A DNA stretch of 64,000 bases from Kitasatospora herbaricolor (lineage in GTDB: Bacteria; Actinomycetota; Actinomycetes; Streptomycetales; Streptomycetaceae): the NCBI RefSeq assembly GCF_030813695.1, contig NZ_JAUSVA010000002.1, positions 1,240,001 through 1,304,000 of the forward strand, read 5' to 3'. The notes under the pieces were generated by a model that was given only the letters and a program-made list of their open reading frames with translations, did not search any database and was not told the DNA's origin. A program made the translations under genes and the position numbers. This document shows positions 34,790 through 45,331 of this stretch, in pieces; within the stretch, counting starts at the first letter, position 1, and every line of letters starts with the position of its first letter.

Positions 34790-35460
34790 GGTTGGTACCG
34801 GTAGCCGATCCCGGGCTCCGTGATCAGGTGCCGGGGGCGGGCCGGCTCGGGTTCGAGTTTGCGGCGCAGGCCGGCCAGGTGGACCCGCAGGTAGTTGCCG
34901 CGCTCCTCCTGGGCGGGGCCCCAGATCTCGCGCAGGATCTGCCGGCCGGGCACCAGCCGGCCGGGGCTGGCCACCAGGATCGTGAGGATCCTCCACTCGG
35001 TCGGGGTGAGGCGTACGGGCCCGTCGGGGCCGGTCACGGTGGCCGCCGCGACGTCGATCTCGTGCCCGCCGATCACGGCCCGGGTGGGCGCCGGCTCTCC
35101 CGGGGGGCGACGCAGCACCGCCCGGAGGCGGGCCATCAGTTCCTCCATGACGAAGGGTTTGGTCAGGTAGTCGTCGGCGCCGGCGTCGAGGGCCCTGATC
35201 TTCTCGGCGGGGTTGTCGCGCCCGGAGACGACGATGATCGGCACGGCGCTCCAGGCGCGCAGGCCGCGGATGACGTCCATGCCGTCGAGGTCGGGCAGGC
35301 CGAGGTCGAGCAGGACCGCACCCGGCAGGTCGTGACCCGCGAGGTCGAGGGCCTGGGCACCGGTGGCGGCTGTGAAGACGGAGTAGTGCCGGGCGTGGAG
35401 ATTGATCTTCAGGGCCCGCAGGAGCCGGGGTTCGTCGTCGACGATGAGGATGTAGTTCAC
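34786..35460 (-). CDS. kdpE: KdpE response regulator (OmpR family)
   Basis: 224 residues. Receiver with Asp pair VDDE, phospho-acceptor Asp52 in LLDLGLPDLDG and Lys in YLTKPF. The C-terminal winged helix reads VRLTPTEWRILTILVASPGR and RVHLAGLRRKLEPEP ... GIGYRYQP. Phosphorylated by KdpD, it activates kdpFABC when K+ or turgor is low. Its start overlaps the kdpD stop by 4 bp. OmpR-family dimers bind tandem half-sites at about 11 bp, which are found upstream of kdp and two other genes here. Confidence 0.95.
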   Translation of the reverse strand: MNYILIVDDEPRLLRALKINLHARHYSVFTAATGAQALDLAGHDLPGAVLLDLGLPDLDGMDVIRGLRAWSAVPIIVVSGRDNPAEKIRALDAGADDYLTKPFVMEELMARLRAVLRRPPGEPAPTRAVIGGHEIDVAAATVTGPDGPVRLTPTEWRILTILVASPGRLVPGRQILREIWGPAQEERGNYLRVHLAGLRRKLEPEPARPRHLITEPGIGYRYQP

Positions 35461-38036
35461 ACCGTCACCTCGTCGGGATCGCCGGGCTCGGGCCCGGACC
35501 CGGCGGCGGGCAGGGTGAGCAGCATGGTGGTACCTCCGCCGGGGGTGTCCTCGACGTCGAGGGTGCCGCCCATGGCTTCGGCGAGGCCGCGGGAGAGGGC
35601 GAGGCCGAGGCCGACGCCGGTGGTGTTGTCGGTGTCGCCGAGGCGCTGGAAGGGCAGGAAGACCCGGTCCCGGTCCTCGGGTGCGATGCCCGGGCCGCGG
35701 TCGACCACCCGGACCTCCACCCGCCCCGCGTGGTGGCTCGCGGCGACCAGGACGGGCGCGCCCGGGGCGTTGTGGCGCAGGGCGTTGGTGATGACGTTGG
35801 CCAGGACGCGCTCCAGCAGCGGCGGGTCGGCGAGGACGGGTGGGGCGGTGTCGAGGTCGAGCGACTGGACGGGCGCGTCGGGGTCGGAGAGCGAGTCGAT
35901 GGCGCGGGGCAGCACCTCGTCCAGGTGGGTGGGCGCCAGGTGCAGGGTGAGCGCACCGGCCTGGAGCCGGCTCATGTCGAGCAGGTTGTCGACCAGCCGG
36001 GTGAGTTTGACCAGGGATTCGTCGGCGAGGTCGAGGAGTTCGTTCTGGTCCTCCGGGGAGAACTCGACGTCGGGGCTGCGCAGCGAGCCGATCGAGGCGA
36101 GGGCGGCGGCGAGTGGGGTGCGCAGGTCGTGGCTGACGGCGGCGAGCAGGGCGGTGCGCATCCGGTCGGCGGCCTTGATGGGTTCGACCTCGGCGGCTGC
36201 GGTGGCGAGCCGGTCGCGTTCCAGCGCGGCGGCGACGTGGGCGGCGAACGCGGTCAGCACGCGTTGGTCCGCGGCGGGCAGCCGGCGCCCGGCCAGGATG
36301 AGCAACGCGTCTTCTCCGACCGGGACTTCGGTGATCTCACGGTCGGGCGCCGGATCGCCCGTCGCGTCTCCCCCGGACTCAGTCCGGGGGGACCCCCATC
36401 GGGCCAGCACCTCGCCGCCGGTGCGGTCCAGGAGGGCGACGGAGTCCATGCCGAAGGCGGTCCGGGACTTCTCCAGCAGGGCGGGCAGGGCGTCGGCGCC
36501 GCGCAGCACGCTGCCGGCGAGGGTGGAGAGGGTCTCGGCCTCGGCGGTCGCGCGCGCGGCGCGGCTGGTGAGCCTGGAGGCGTGGTCGACGACGGTGGAG
36601 ACGGTCAGGGCGACGGCGGCGAAGACGGCCAGCGCGATGACGTTGTTGGTCTCGGCGATGGTGAAGGTGTGGACGGGCGGGATGAAGTAGTAGTTGAGCA
36701 GCAGCGAGGCGACCAGGGAGGCCATCAGCGCGGAGGTGGCGCCGCCGAGCAACGCTACCGCTACGACGCCGAGTTGGAAGATCAGCGCGACGGTCGTGAG
36801 GTTCAGGCCGTTCACCTGCGAGAGGACGGCTGTCAGCAGTACGGGCAGCACCAGGCCGGCGGCGTAGCCGGCGACGGTACGCCGCTTGGAGTGGCGGCGG
36901 CCCAGGGACGGCAGGCGCCCTCGTCCGGTGAACTCGTGGGTGACCATGTGGACGTCGATGTCCTCGGAGCCGTCCACGGTGGTCTCGCCGATGCCGGGGC
37001 CGGTGAGGAAGCGGCTGATCCGGCCGCGCCGGCTGGTGCCGAGCACCAGTTGGGTGGCGTCGTGGGCACGCGCGAAGGTGAGCAGCGAGTCGGGGATGTC
37101 GTCGCCGACCACGACGTGGTAGCTGCCGCCCAGCGATTCGACGAGCTGCCGCTGTTCGGCGAGGTTGCCGGGGGAGGCACCGGCCAGGCCGTCGCTGCGG
37201 GTGATGTGCACGGCGAGCAGGTCTCCGCCGGCGGTGCGGTCGGCGATGCGGGCGGCGCGGCGGATCAGCGTCTCGCCCTCGGGGCCGCCGGTGAGGGCGA
37301 CCACGACCCGCTCCCGCGTCTCCCAGACCCGGTCGATGTTGTGGCTGGCGCGGTAGTCGCGCAGGCCCTCGTCGACCCGGCCGGCGACCCAGAGCAGGGC
37401 GAGTTCACGCAGGGCGGTGAGGTTCCCGACCCGGAAGTAGTGGGAGAGCGCGGCGTCCACCTTCTCCGCCTTGTAGACGTTGCCGTGGGCCATCCGGCGG
37501 CGCAGCGCCTGCGGTGCCATGTCGACGAGTTCGATCTGGTCCGCCCGGCGGACCACCTCGTCGGGTACGGTCTCGCGCTGCGGGATGCCGGTGATCTTCT
37601 GCACGACGTCGTTGAGGGATTCGAGGTGCTGGATGTTGACGGTGGTGACGACGTCGATGCCGGCGGCCAGCAGCTCCTCGACGTCCTGCCAGCGCTTGGC
37701 GTTGCGCCCCCCGGGGATGTTGGTGTGGGCGAGTTCGTCCACCAGTGCCACCGAGGGCTTGCGGGCGAGGATCGCGTCGGTGTCCATCTCGGTGAACTCG
37801 GTGTCCCGGTAGGTGCGGGTCAGCCGCGGGACGACGTCCAGGCCTTGGAGCATGTTCTCGGTGTGCCGGCGGCCGTGGCACTCGATGTAGCCGACCACCA
37901 CGTCGGCCCCGCGTTCCTGTCTGCGGCGGGCCTCGTCGAGCATCCGGTACGTCTTGCCGACTCCGGGCGCCGAACCGAGGTAGACCCTCAGCCTGCCGCG
38001 GCGGGTGAGGGTGCCTGGCGTGAGGTCGCGGGGCAT
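35457..38036 (-). CDS. kdpD: KdpD sensor histidine kinase
   Basis: 859 residues. N-terminal KdpD domain with Walker A GSAPGVGKTYRML, then a UspA-like domain (about 250-370; VLGTSRRGRISRFLTG), four clustered DUF4118 helices (about 395-490), and a GAF-like segment. The kinase has His636 in SHDLRTPLAAAL, N-box NALRHNAPG and G-boxes DRGPGIAPEDRDRVF and GVGLGLALSRGLAEAMGG. It senses low K+ and ion status and controls KdpE. It lies downstream of the kdpC hairpin, so kdpDE may be transcribed separately or through partial termination. Confidence 0.96.
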   Translation of the reverse strand: MPRDLTPGTLTRRGRLRVYLGSAPGVGKTYRMLDEARRRQERGADVVVGYIECHGRRHTENMLQGLDVVPRLTRTYRDTEFTEMDTDAILARKPSVALVDELAHTNIPGGRNAKRWQDVEELLAAGIDVVTTVNIQHLESLNDVVQKITGIPQRETVPDEVVRRADQIELVDMAPQALRRRMAHGNVYKAEKVDAALSHYFRVGNLTALRELALLWVAGRVDEGLRDYRASHNIDRVWETRERVVVALTGGPEGETLIRRAARIADRTAGGDLLAVHITRSDGLAGASPGNLAEQRQLVESLGGSYHVVVGDDIPDSLLTFARAHDATQLVLGTSRRGRISRFLTGPGIGETTVDGSEDIDVHMVTHEFTGRGRLPSLGRRHSKRRTVAGYAAGLVLPVLLTAVLSQVNGLNLTTVALIFQLGVVAVALLGGATSALMASLVASLLLNYYFIPPVHTFTIAETNNVIALAVFAAVALTVSTVVDHASRLTSRAARATAEAETLSTLAGSVLRGADALPALLEKSRTAFGMDSVALLDRTGGEVLARWGSPRTESGGDATGDPAPDREITEVPVGEDALLILAGRRLPAADQRVLTAFAAHVAAALERDRLATAAAEVEPIKAADRMRTALLAAVSHDLRTPLAAALASIGSLRSPDVEFSPEDQNELLDLADESLVKLTRLVDNLLDMSRLQAGALTLHLAPTHLDEVLPRAIDSLSDPDAPVQSLDLDTAPPVLADPPLLERVLANVITNALRHNAPGAPVLVAASHHAGRVEVRVVDRGPGIAPEDRDRVFLPFQRLGDTDNTTGVGLGLALSRGLAEAMGGTLDVEDTPGGGTTMLLTLPAAGSGPEPGDPDEVTV

Positions 38037-38135
38037 GCGCGCTGCTCTTTCCTACGAGGGCGGCCTTGGGACGATCTGTACGAGCAGCACCGGTGCGGTG
38101 CGGACTGTTCCTCCGGGCGGAACGCGTGTGCGGGT

Positions 38136-38179
38136 GGCCGGCCCGGGTACGAGGCGTGCTCTTCGTACCCGGGCCGGCC
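38136..38179 (-). terminator. 17-bp perfect hairpin between kdpC and kdpD
   Basis: Arms 38136-38152 and 38163-38179 are exact complements, with a 10-base loop. It begins 26 bp past the kdpC stop. It probably terminates or reduces read-through from kdpFABC into kdpDE, or stabilises the kdpFABC mRNA. Confidence 0.85.
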
Positions 38180-38205
38180 TGCTTACTCCGTCAGCGGATG
38201 TGGCA

Positions 38206-38853
38206 TCAGTTCTGCTCGCTGACAGCCCTGTTGAGCAGGACGACGTTGACGCCCTCCGCGCCGAGGAAGCCGAGCGAGCGGCCCTCGGTGTACTTGGTGA
38301 CCAACGCGTTCAGCTTGTCCGCGGGCAGGTTGCGGGCCTTGGCGACCCGGGCGACCTGCTCCTTGGCGTAGGCGACGGAGATCTGCGGGTCGAGACTCGA
38401 CCCGGAGGCGGTGAGCGCGTCCGGCGGGACGCTGGCCGGGTCCACTCCGTCGAAGGCGGCGACGGCGGCCCGGCGCTCCTCGACGGCCTTCAGCAGGTCC
38501 TCGCTGTCGGGGCCGAGGTTGGAGGCCCCGGAGCTCTTCGGGTCGTAGGCGTAGGCGGAGGGCCGGGGCTGGAACCACTTGGGGTCCGGAACCGGCGCCT
38601 CGTCCGGCTCGGCACCCGTTGTTGAATCGGAAGGGTCCGTCTTCGGGAGGTTGTAGTTCTGGCCGAGCAGGCTGGAGCCGATCTCCTTGCCCTGGGAGCT
38701 GACGATCGAGCCGTTGGCCTTGTCGCTGAAGGCGACCTGGCTGATGCCGGTGACCAGCAGTGGGTAGGCGAGACCGAGGACGACGGTCATCACCAGCAGC
38801 ATCCGCAGCGCGGTGAAGTGGGTGCGGACGGAGGTGGGCAGTGGCTTGGGCAT
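38206..38853 (-). CDS. kdpC: KdpC subunit of the K+-transporting ATPase
   Basis: 215 residues, one N-terminal membrane helix (MLLVMTVVLGLAYPLLVTGI) and a periplasmic domain with FSDKANGSIV and KEIGSSLLGQNY, all typical. The C-terminal half SGSSLDPQISVAYAKEQVAR and DKLNALVTKYTEGRSLGFLG is also family-typical. It stabilises the KdpA-KdpB complex. Co-transcribed with kdpAB; the intergenic gap is 19 bp. Confidence 0.96.
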   Translation of the reverse strand: MPKPLPTSVRTHFTALRMLLVMTVVLGLAYPLLVTGISQVAFSDKANGSIVSSQGKEIGSSLLGQNYNLPKTDPSDSTTGAEPDEAPVPDPKWFQPRPSAYAYDPKSSGASNLGPDSEDLLKAVEERRAAVAAFDGVDPASVPPDALTASGSSLDPQISVAYAKEQVARVAKARNLPADKLNALVTKYTEGRSLGFLGAEGVNVVLLNRAVSEQN

Positions 38854-38872
38854 GATTGCTGTTTCCTCCGTT

Positions 38873-40983
<2,111 letters not shown>

Positions 40984-40984
<1 letters not shown>

Positions 40985-42645
40985 CAGTGCAGACCTTCCG
41001 CGATCGGCCCGAGAGCCAGGGCCGGGAAGTAGGTGAGGCCGACGACGATCAGGACGACGCCCGACAGCAGGCCCACGAACAGCGGCTTGTGGGTGGGCAG
41101 GGTGCCCGGGGTGGCGGGAACCGGCTGCTGCCGGGCGAGCGAGCCGGCCAGCGCCAGCACGAACACCATCGGCAGGAAGCGGCCGAACACCATGGCGAGG
41201 CCCAGTGCGGTGTCGTACCAGTCAGTGCTGACGGTGATGCCGGCGAACGCCGACCCGTTGTTGTTGGCGGCCGAGGTGAAGGCGTACAGCACCTCGGAGA
41301 AGCCGTGCGGACCGGAGTTCAGCATCCCGGCCCGCTCGCCGGGCAGCGCCGTCGCGATGCCCGCGCCGATCAGCACGATGCTCGGGGTGGTGAGGATGTA
41401 GAGGGACGCGAACTTCATCTCGCGGCCGCCGAGCTTCTTGCCGAGGTACTCGGGGGTGCGGCCGACCATCAGACCGGCCACGAAGACCGCGACGATCGCC
41501 AGGATCAGCATCCCGTACAGGCCGGAGCCGGTACCGCCGGGCGCGATCTCGCCGAGCATCATGTTGAAGATCGTCAGGCCACCGCCGAACGGTGTGAACG
41601 AGTCGTGGAAGGAGTTCACCGCGCCGGTGGAGGTCAGCGTCGTCGAGGCCGCGAAGAGGCCGGAGGCCGCGATGCCGAACCGCTGCTCCTTGCCCTCCGT
41701 CGCCGCGCCCGCCGCGTTCAGGGCGGTGCCGCCGTGCTGCGCCTCGGCGAAGGTGATCAGCGCCGCGGAGGCGACCCAGAACAGGCCCATCACGGCGACG
41801 ATCGCGTAGCCCTGGCGGTTGTCGCCGACCATCCGGCCGAAGGCCCGGGGCAGCGCGAACGGGATCACCAGCAGCAGGAAGATCTCCAGCACGTTGGTGA
41901 AGCCGGTCGGGTTCTCGAACGGGTGCGCGGAGTTGGCGTTGTAGAAGCCGCCGCCGTTGGTGCCCAGCTCCTTGATGACCTCCTGGGAGGCCACCGGGCC
42001 GCCCGGGATCGACTGCGGGTCGCCGGCGAGCGTCGCCACCTCGTGGAAGCCGTGGAAGTTCTGCACCACGCCGTTCGCCACCAGGACCAGGGCGAAGACG
42101 ATCGCCAGCGGCAGCAGCAGGCGCAGCACGATCCGGGTCAGGTCGACCCAGAAGTTGCCGACCCGGTCGGTGCGGTTGCGGGTGAAGCCCCGGATCAGGG
42201 CCGCCACGACGGCGATGCCGACGGCGGCGGAGACGAAGTTCTGCACCGCCAGGCCGGCCATCTGCACCAGGTGGCCCATCGCGGACTCGCCGCTGTAGGA
42301 CTGCCAGTTGGTGTTGGTGACGAAGGAGATCGCGGTGTTCCAGGCCTGGTGGCCGGGCATCTGCGGGACGCCGAGGTTCAGCAGCAGGAAGGTCTGGAGG
42401 CGGATCAGGCCGTAGAGGAAGAGGATCGAGACGGCCGAGAAGGCCAGGACCGAGCGGAGGTAGACCGGCCAGCGCTGGTCGGCGTCACCGTCGACGCCTA
42501 TGAGGCGGTAGATGCCGCGCTCGGCCTTGAGGTGCTTGGCGGTGGTGAGGAGTCCGGCGATGTGGTCGCCGAGGGGGCGGTAGCACAGGGCCAGCGCGCC
42601 GACGAGGGCGAGAGCTTGCAGCCAGCCCGCGAGTGTGGAGCTCAT
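40984..42645 (-). CDS. kdpA: KdpA, K+-binding channel subunit
   Basis: 553 residues with about ten membrane helices. The four selectivity-loop regions are recognisable, for example [52 protein letters not shown] and [15 protein letters not shown]. The pore glycines are present. Binds and passes K+ into the Kdp complex. It follows kdpF by 2 bp. Complete. Confidence 0.97.
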
Positions 42646-42647
42646 GA

Positions 42648-42737
42648 TCAGAACTTCTCCGGGTGGATCAACGCCAGGACGAGGTAGCCGACGAGCGCGG
42701 CGGCGACGAGGAGACCTGCGATGTTCTCGGCGCTCAC
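42648..42737 (-). CDS. kdpF: KdpF small stabilising subunit
   Basis: 29 residues from GTG 42737: one hydrophobic helix ([20 protein letters not shown]) and the family-typical C-terminus HPEKF. It stabilises the KdpFABC complex in the membrane. Its GTGA start overlaps the stop of the 27-residue peptide gene before it. Confidence 0.93.
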   Translation of the reverse strand: MSAENIAGLLVAAALVGYLVLALIHPEKF

Positions 42738-42817
42738 AGCTTCTCCACCCCTCGCGCGATCAGGGCGATGACGGCGAACACGGCGACCGTGACACCGACG
42801 AAGATGAGATCGGACAT
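42734..42817 (-). CDS. 27-residue single-helix membrane peptide leading the kdp operon
   Basis: ATG 42817 after GGTGGAGCCC; sequence begins [20 protein letters not shown] and ends ARGVEKL. A single membrane helix with a short acidic N-terminus and basic C-terminus. It overlaps kdpF by 4 bp (GTGA), so it is translated with the pump. It resembles KdpF in size but lacks the HPEKF end. I know of no described function for it. Likely a second small subunit or a regulator of the pump or of KdpD. Confidence 0.8.
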   Translation of the reverse strand: MSDLIFVGVTVAVFAVIALIARGVEKL

Positions 42818-42940
42818 GGGCTCCACCCAAGGGTTCAGGGGCCTGGCCGTACCGGTCCGAAGGCCGGCGACGGCGCCGGCGGCAGGCCGGCAAGAGCAGC
42901 GAAGCAGCCGGTCAGGCCGCCGGGCGCCGTCCTGACGAGC

Positions 42941-42980
42941 TCCATACGGGCACCCCCGCGACATTGACGAGTCCTTGATG
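42941..42980 (-). promoter_or_regulatory. Candidate KdpE box and promoter of the kdp operon
   Basis: On the minus strand two half-sites, CATCAAGGACT (42980-42970) and CGTCAATGTCG (42969-42959), start exactly 11 bp apart, the spacing used by OmpR-family dimers. At 42950-42941 is CCCGTATGGA, identical to a decamer upstream of the second KimA-like gene, a possible -10 region. Leader to the 27-residue peptide is then about 120 nt. A possible 36-codon frame in the leader (ATG 42945) starts inside the decamer and is probably not translated. Confidence 0.6.
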
Positions 42981-43022
42981 CCGGCGTCACACACCGGAGA
43001 CCTGAGATGCCCGGAAATGGTC

Positions 43023-43056
43023 GGGCCCCGGGCAGCGGAGGAGCTGCCCGGGGCCC
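43023..43056 (-). terminator. Terminator of the first KimA-like permease gene
   Basis: 14-bp perfect stem GGGCCCCGGGCAGC (43023-43036) / GCTGCCCGGGGCCC (43043-43056), loop of 6, starting 15 bp after the stop. It isolates that gene from the kdp promoter region. Confidence 0.85.
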
Positions 43057-43070
43057 GTGATCGAGGAGCG

Positions 43071-45104
43071 TCAGACCTTCTCGGACTCCGGGACGGCCTT
43101 CGTCCTGACCGGCTCGCCACGGCGGACCGCACCCGGGGCGCGGCGGGCCGGGCGGTCGGCCCTGGGGGCCGAGGAGAGCTGCCAGGGCACGCTGATCACC
43201 ATCACACCCGCCGTGAACAGCAGGCGGCTCTTCAGCCAGAGCGCGGACTGGTTGTGCAGCAGGTGCTCCCACCAGTGGCCGACCACGTACTCCGGGATGA
43301 ACACGGCGACGGCGTCACGCGGGTTGCCCTGCCGGACGCCGCGGACGTACCCGACGACCGGCTTGGTGATCTCGCGGTACGGCGAGTCCAGCACCTTCAG
43401 GGGTACTTGGATGCCGGACTCGTCCCACTGAGCCCGCAGCTCGTCGGTGGAGTCCTGCTCGACCGCGACCGTGACGGCCTCCAGGGTGTCCGGACGGAAC
43501 GCCTCGGCGTAGCCGATCGCCCGCAGGGTGGGCTTGTGCAGCTTGGAGACCAGCACGATGCCGTGCACCCGGGACGGCCGGGCCGACTCGGCCTGCGGGT
43601 CCTCGACGGCCAGTTCCTCGGCGACGGTGTCGTAGTGCCGGCGGATGCCGCGCATCATCAGCCAGAGCACGACCGCGGCCACCACCGCCAGCCAGGCGCC
43701 CTGGGTGAACTTGGTCAGCAGCACGATCACCAGCACCAGCGCGGTGGTGACCGCGCCCAGGCCGTTGATGATCCGCGAGCGCTGCGCGGCGCCGCGCACC
43801 TGGGCGTCGGTCTCGGTGGCCAGCGCCCGGTTCCAGTGCCGGACCATACCGATCTGGGACAGCGTGAAGGAGGTGAAGACGCCGAGGATGTAGAGGTGGA
43901 TCAGGCTGGTGACGTCCGCCTTGTAGAGCCAGAGCAGGCCGCCGGCCACCACCGCGAGGGCGATGATGCCGTTGGAGAAGGCCAGCCGGTCGCCGCGGGT
44001 GTGCATCTGCCGGGGCAGGTAGCGGTGCTCGGCCAGGATCGAGGCCAGCAGCGGGAACCCGTTGAAGGCGGTGTTCGCCGCCAGGATCAGCACCAGCGCG
44101 GTCGCCGCCTGGATCAGGTAGAAGAGGAGGCTGTCGCTGCCACCGAAGACGGAGGCCGCCAGCTGGGCGATCACGGTCTGCTGGGTGTAGGCCGAGCAGT
44201 CCCCCGCGATGCCGGTGAGCTGACAGGCGTCGTCGACGTAGTGCACCTTGGCGATCAGGGCGAGCGCGGTGACGCCGACGAACATCACCACCGCGGTGAT
44301 GCCCATGACGGCCATGGTGGTCGCGGCGTTGCGCGACTTGGGCGCCCGGAAGGCGGGCACGCCGTTGGATATCGCCTCCACGCCGGTCAGCGCCGTACAG
44401 CCGGAGGCGAAGGCCCGCAGGCCGAGCAGCAGCAGGCCGAGACCGGCCAGGGCGTCCTTGCCGTGCTCCGGCTCGACCCCGAACGCCGCGCTCTCGGCGA
44501 CCGGCGCGTCCCCGAACACCACCCGGACCAGGCCGGTGGCGATCATCAGCAGCATGGCCCCGATGAACAGGTACGTCGGCGCGGCGAACGCGTTGCCGGA
44601 CTCCCGGACACCTCGCAGGTTCATCGCCGTCAGCAGGGCCACGAAGCCGACGGCGAGCAGGACGCGGTGGTCCGCGAGGCTCGGCAGCGCCGAAATGATG
44701 TTGTCCACCCCCGAGGCCACCGACACCGCGACGGTCATCACGTAGTCGACCAGCAGCGAGGCCGCCACCACGAGCCCGGAATTGGCCCCGAGGTTGCGTG
44801 ACACCACCTCGTACGAGCCGCCACCGCTCGGGTAGGCGTGGACGACCTGACGGTAGGAGGCCACCACGACCACCATCAGCGCCACCACACCCGCGGCGAC
44901 CCACGGGGTCAGGTACAGGAAGGCGGTGCCGCCGACGGTGAGCACCAGCAGGATCTCCTGGGTGGCGTAGGCCACCGAGGAGAGCGGGTCGGACGCGAAG
45001 ATCGGCAGCGCCAGTCGCTTCGGGAGCAGGGTCTCGCCCAGTTCCTCGCTGCGCATGGCCCTGCCGATGACAAGGCGCTTCAGCGCCTGGGGCAGATTGA
45101 ACAC
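43071..45104 (-). CDS. APC-superfamily permease, KimA-like (probable K+ uptake)
   Basis: 677 residues: twelve membrane helices (about 30-480) followed by a cytoplasmic domain of about 170 residues (RPSRVHGIVLVSKLHKPTLR, then EYVVGHWWEHLLHNQSALWL). The N-terminal SDPLSSVAYATQEILLVL, VASYRQVVHAYPSGGGSYEV and EAISNGVPAF blocks match the branch that includes Bacillus KimA, a proton-coupled K+ importer. Position next to kdp supports potassium transport. It is annotated elsewhere simply as amino-acid permease; that remains possible. A reversed 11-bp direct repeat lies about 150 bp upstream. Confidence 0.85.
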   Translation of the reverse strand: MFNLPQALKRLVIGRAMRSEELGETLLPKRLALPIFASDPLSSVAYATQEILLVLTVGGTAFLYLTPWVAAGVVALMVVVVASYRQVVHAYPSGGGSYEVVSRNLGANSGLVVAASLLVDYVMTVAVSVASGVDNIISALPSLADHRVLLAVGFVALLTAMNLRGVRESGNAFAAPTYLFIGAMLLMIATGLVRVVFGDAPVAESAAFGVEPEHGKDALAGLGLLLLGLRAFASGCTALTGVEAISNGVPAFRAPKSRNAATTMAVMGITAVVMFVGVTALALIAKVHYVDDACQLTGIAGDCSAYTQQTVIAQLAASVFGGSDSLLFYLIQAATALVLILAANTAFNGFPLLASILAEHRYLPRQMHTRGDRLAFSNGIIALAVVAGGLLWLYKADVTSLIHLYILGVFTSFTLSQIGMVRHWNRALATETDAQVRGAAQRSRIINGLGAVTTALVLVIVLLTKFTQGAWLAVVAAVVLWLMMRGIRRHYDTVAEELAVEDPQAESARPSRVHGIVLVSKLHKPTLRAIGYAEAFRPDTLEAVTVAVEQDSTDELRAQWDESGIQVPLKVLDSPYREITKPVVGYVRGVRQGNPRDAVAVFIPEYVVGHWWEHLLHNQSALWLKSRLLFTAGVMVISVPWQLSSAPRADRPARRAPGAVRRGEPVRTKAVPESEKV

Positions 45105-45255
45105 ACGGGCGAGCGTATGCGGCTGCGACGTTGGGGCAATGGGCCCGAATTCGGCCCGCCGAACCTTCGAGGACCTCTCCGAGCTGACCGTTTCCGCAGG
45201 TCAGAGAAGTCCGGCACGGCCGAGGGGGCGGGCTGCCCGGGGGCGTTGAGGGTGC

Positions 45256-45277
45256 CGTTAAGAGATCGTCAAGATAT
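45256..45277 (+). promoter_or_regulatory. Reverse-oriented 11-bp direct repeat upstream of the first KimA-like gene
   Basis: CGTTAAGAGAT (45256-45266) is followed at exactly 11 bp by CGTCAAGATAT (45267-45277) on the plus strand, i.e. opposite to the minus-strand permease whose ATG is at 45104. The half-sites match those at kdp. The orientation makes its role less certain. The 227-bp gap is A/T-richer here. A promoter TTGCCC-N16-TACGCT can be read nearer the gene. Confidence 0.4.
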
Positions 45278-45331
45278 GCCTGCCATATCGGACATACAAG
45301 CCATTTCAGCCCATCGGTCGGATCGGTCCGT

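Noticed and set aside
42835..42945. A 36-codon leader peptide upstream of kdp (ATG at 42945)
   Set aside because: Its start codon lies inside the decamer CCCGTATGGA that is shared with another promoter and is probably the -10 region; such a start would not be transcribed.
42818..43022. A c-di-AMP or other riboswitch in the kdp leader
   Set aside because: No conserved ydaO-type sequence blocks were recognised, and tandem repeats explain regulation without it. A covariance-model search was not possible.
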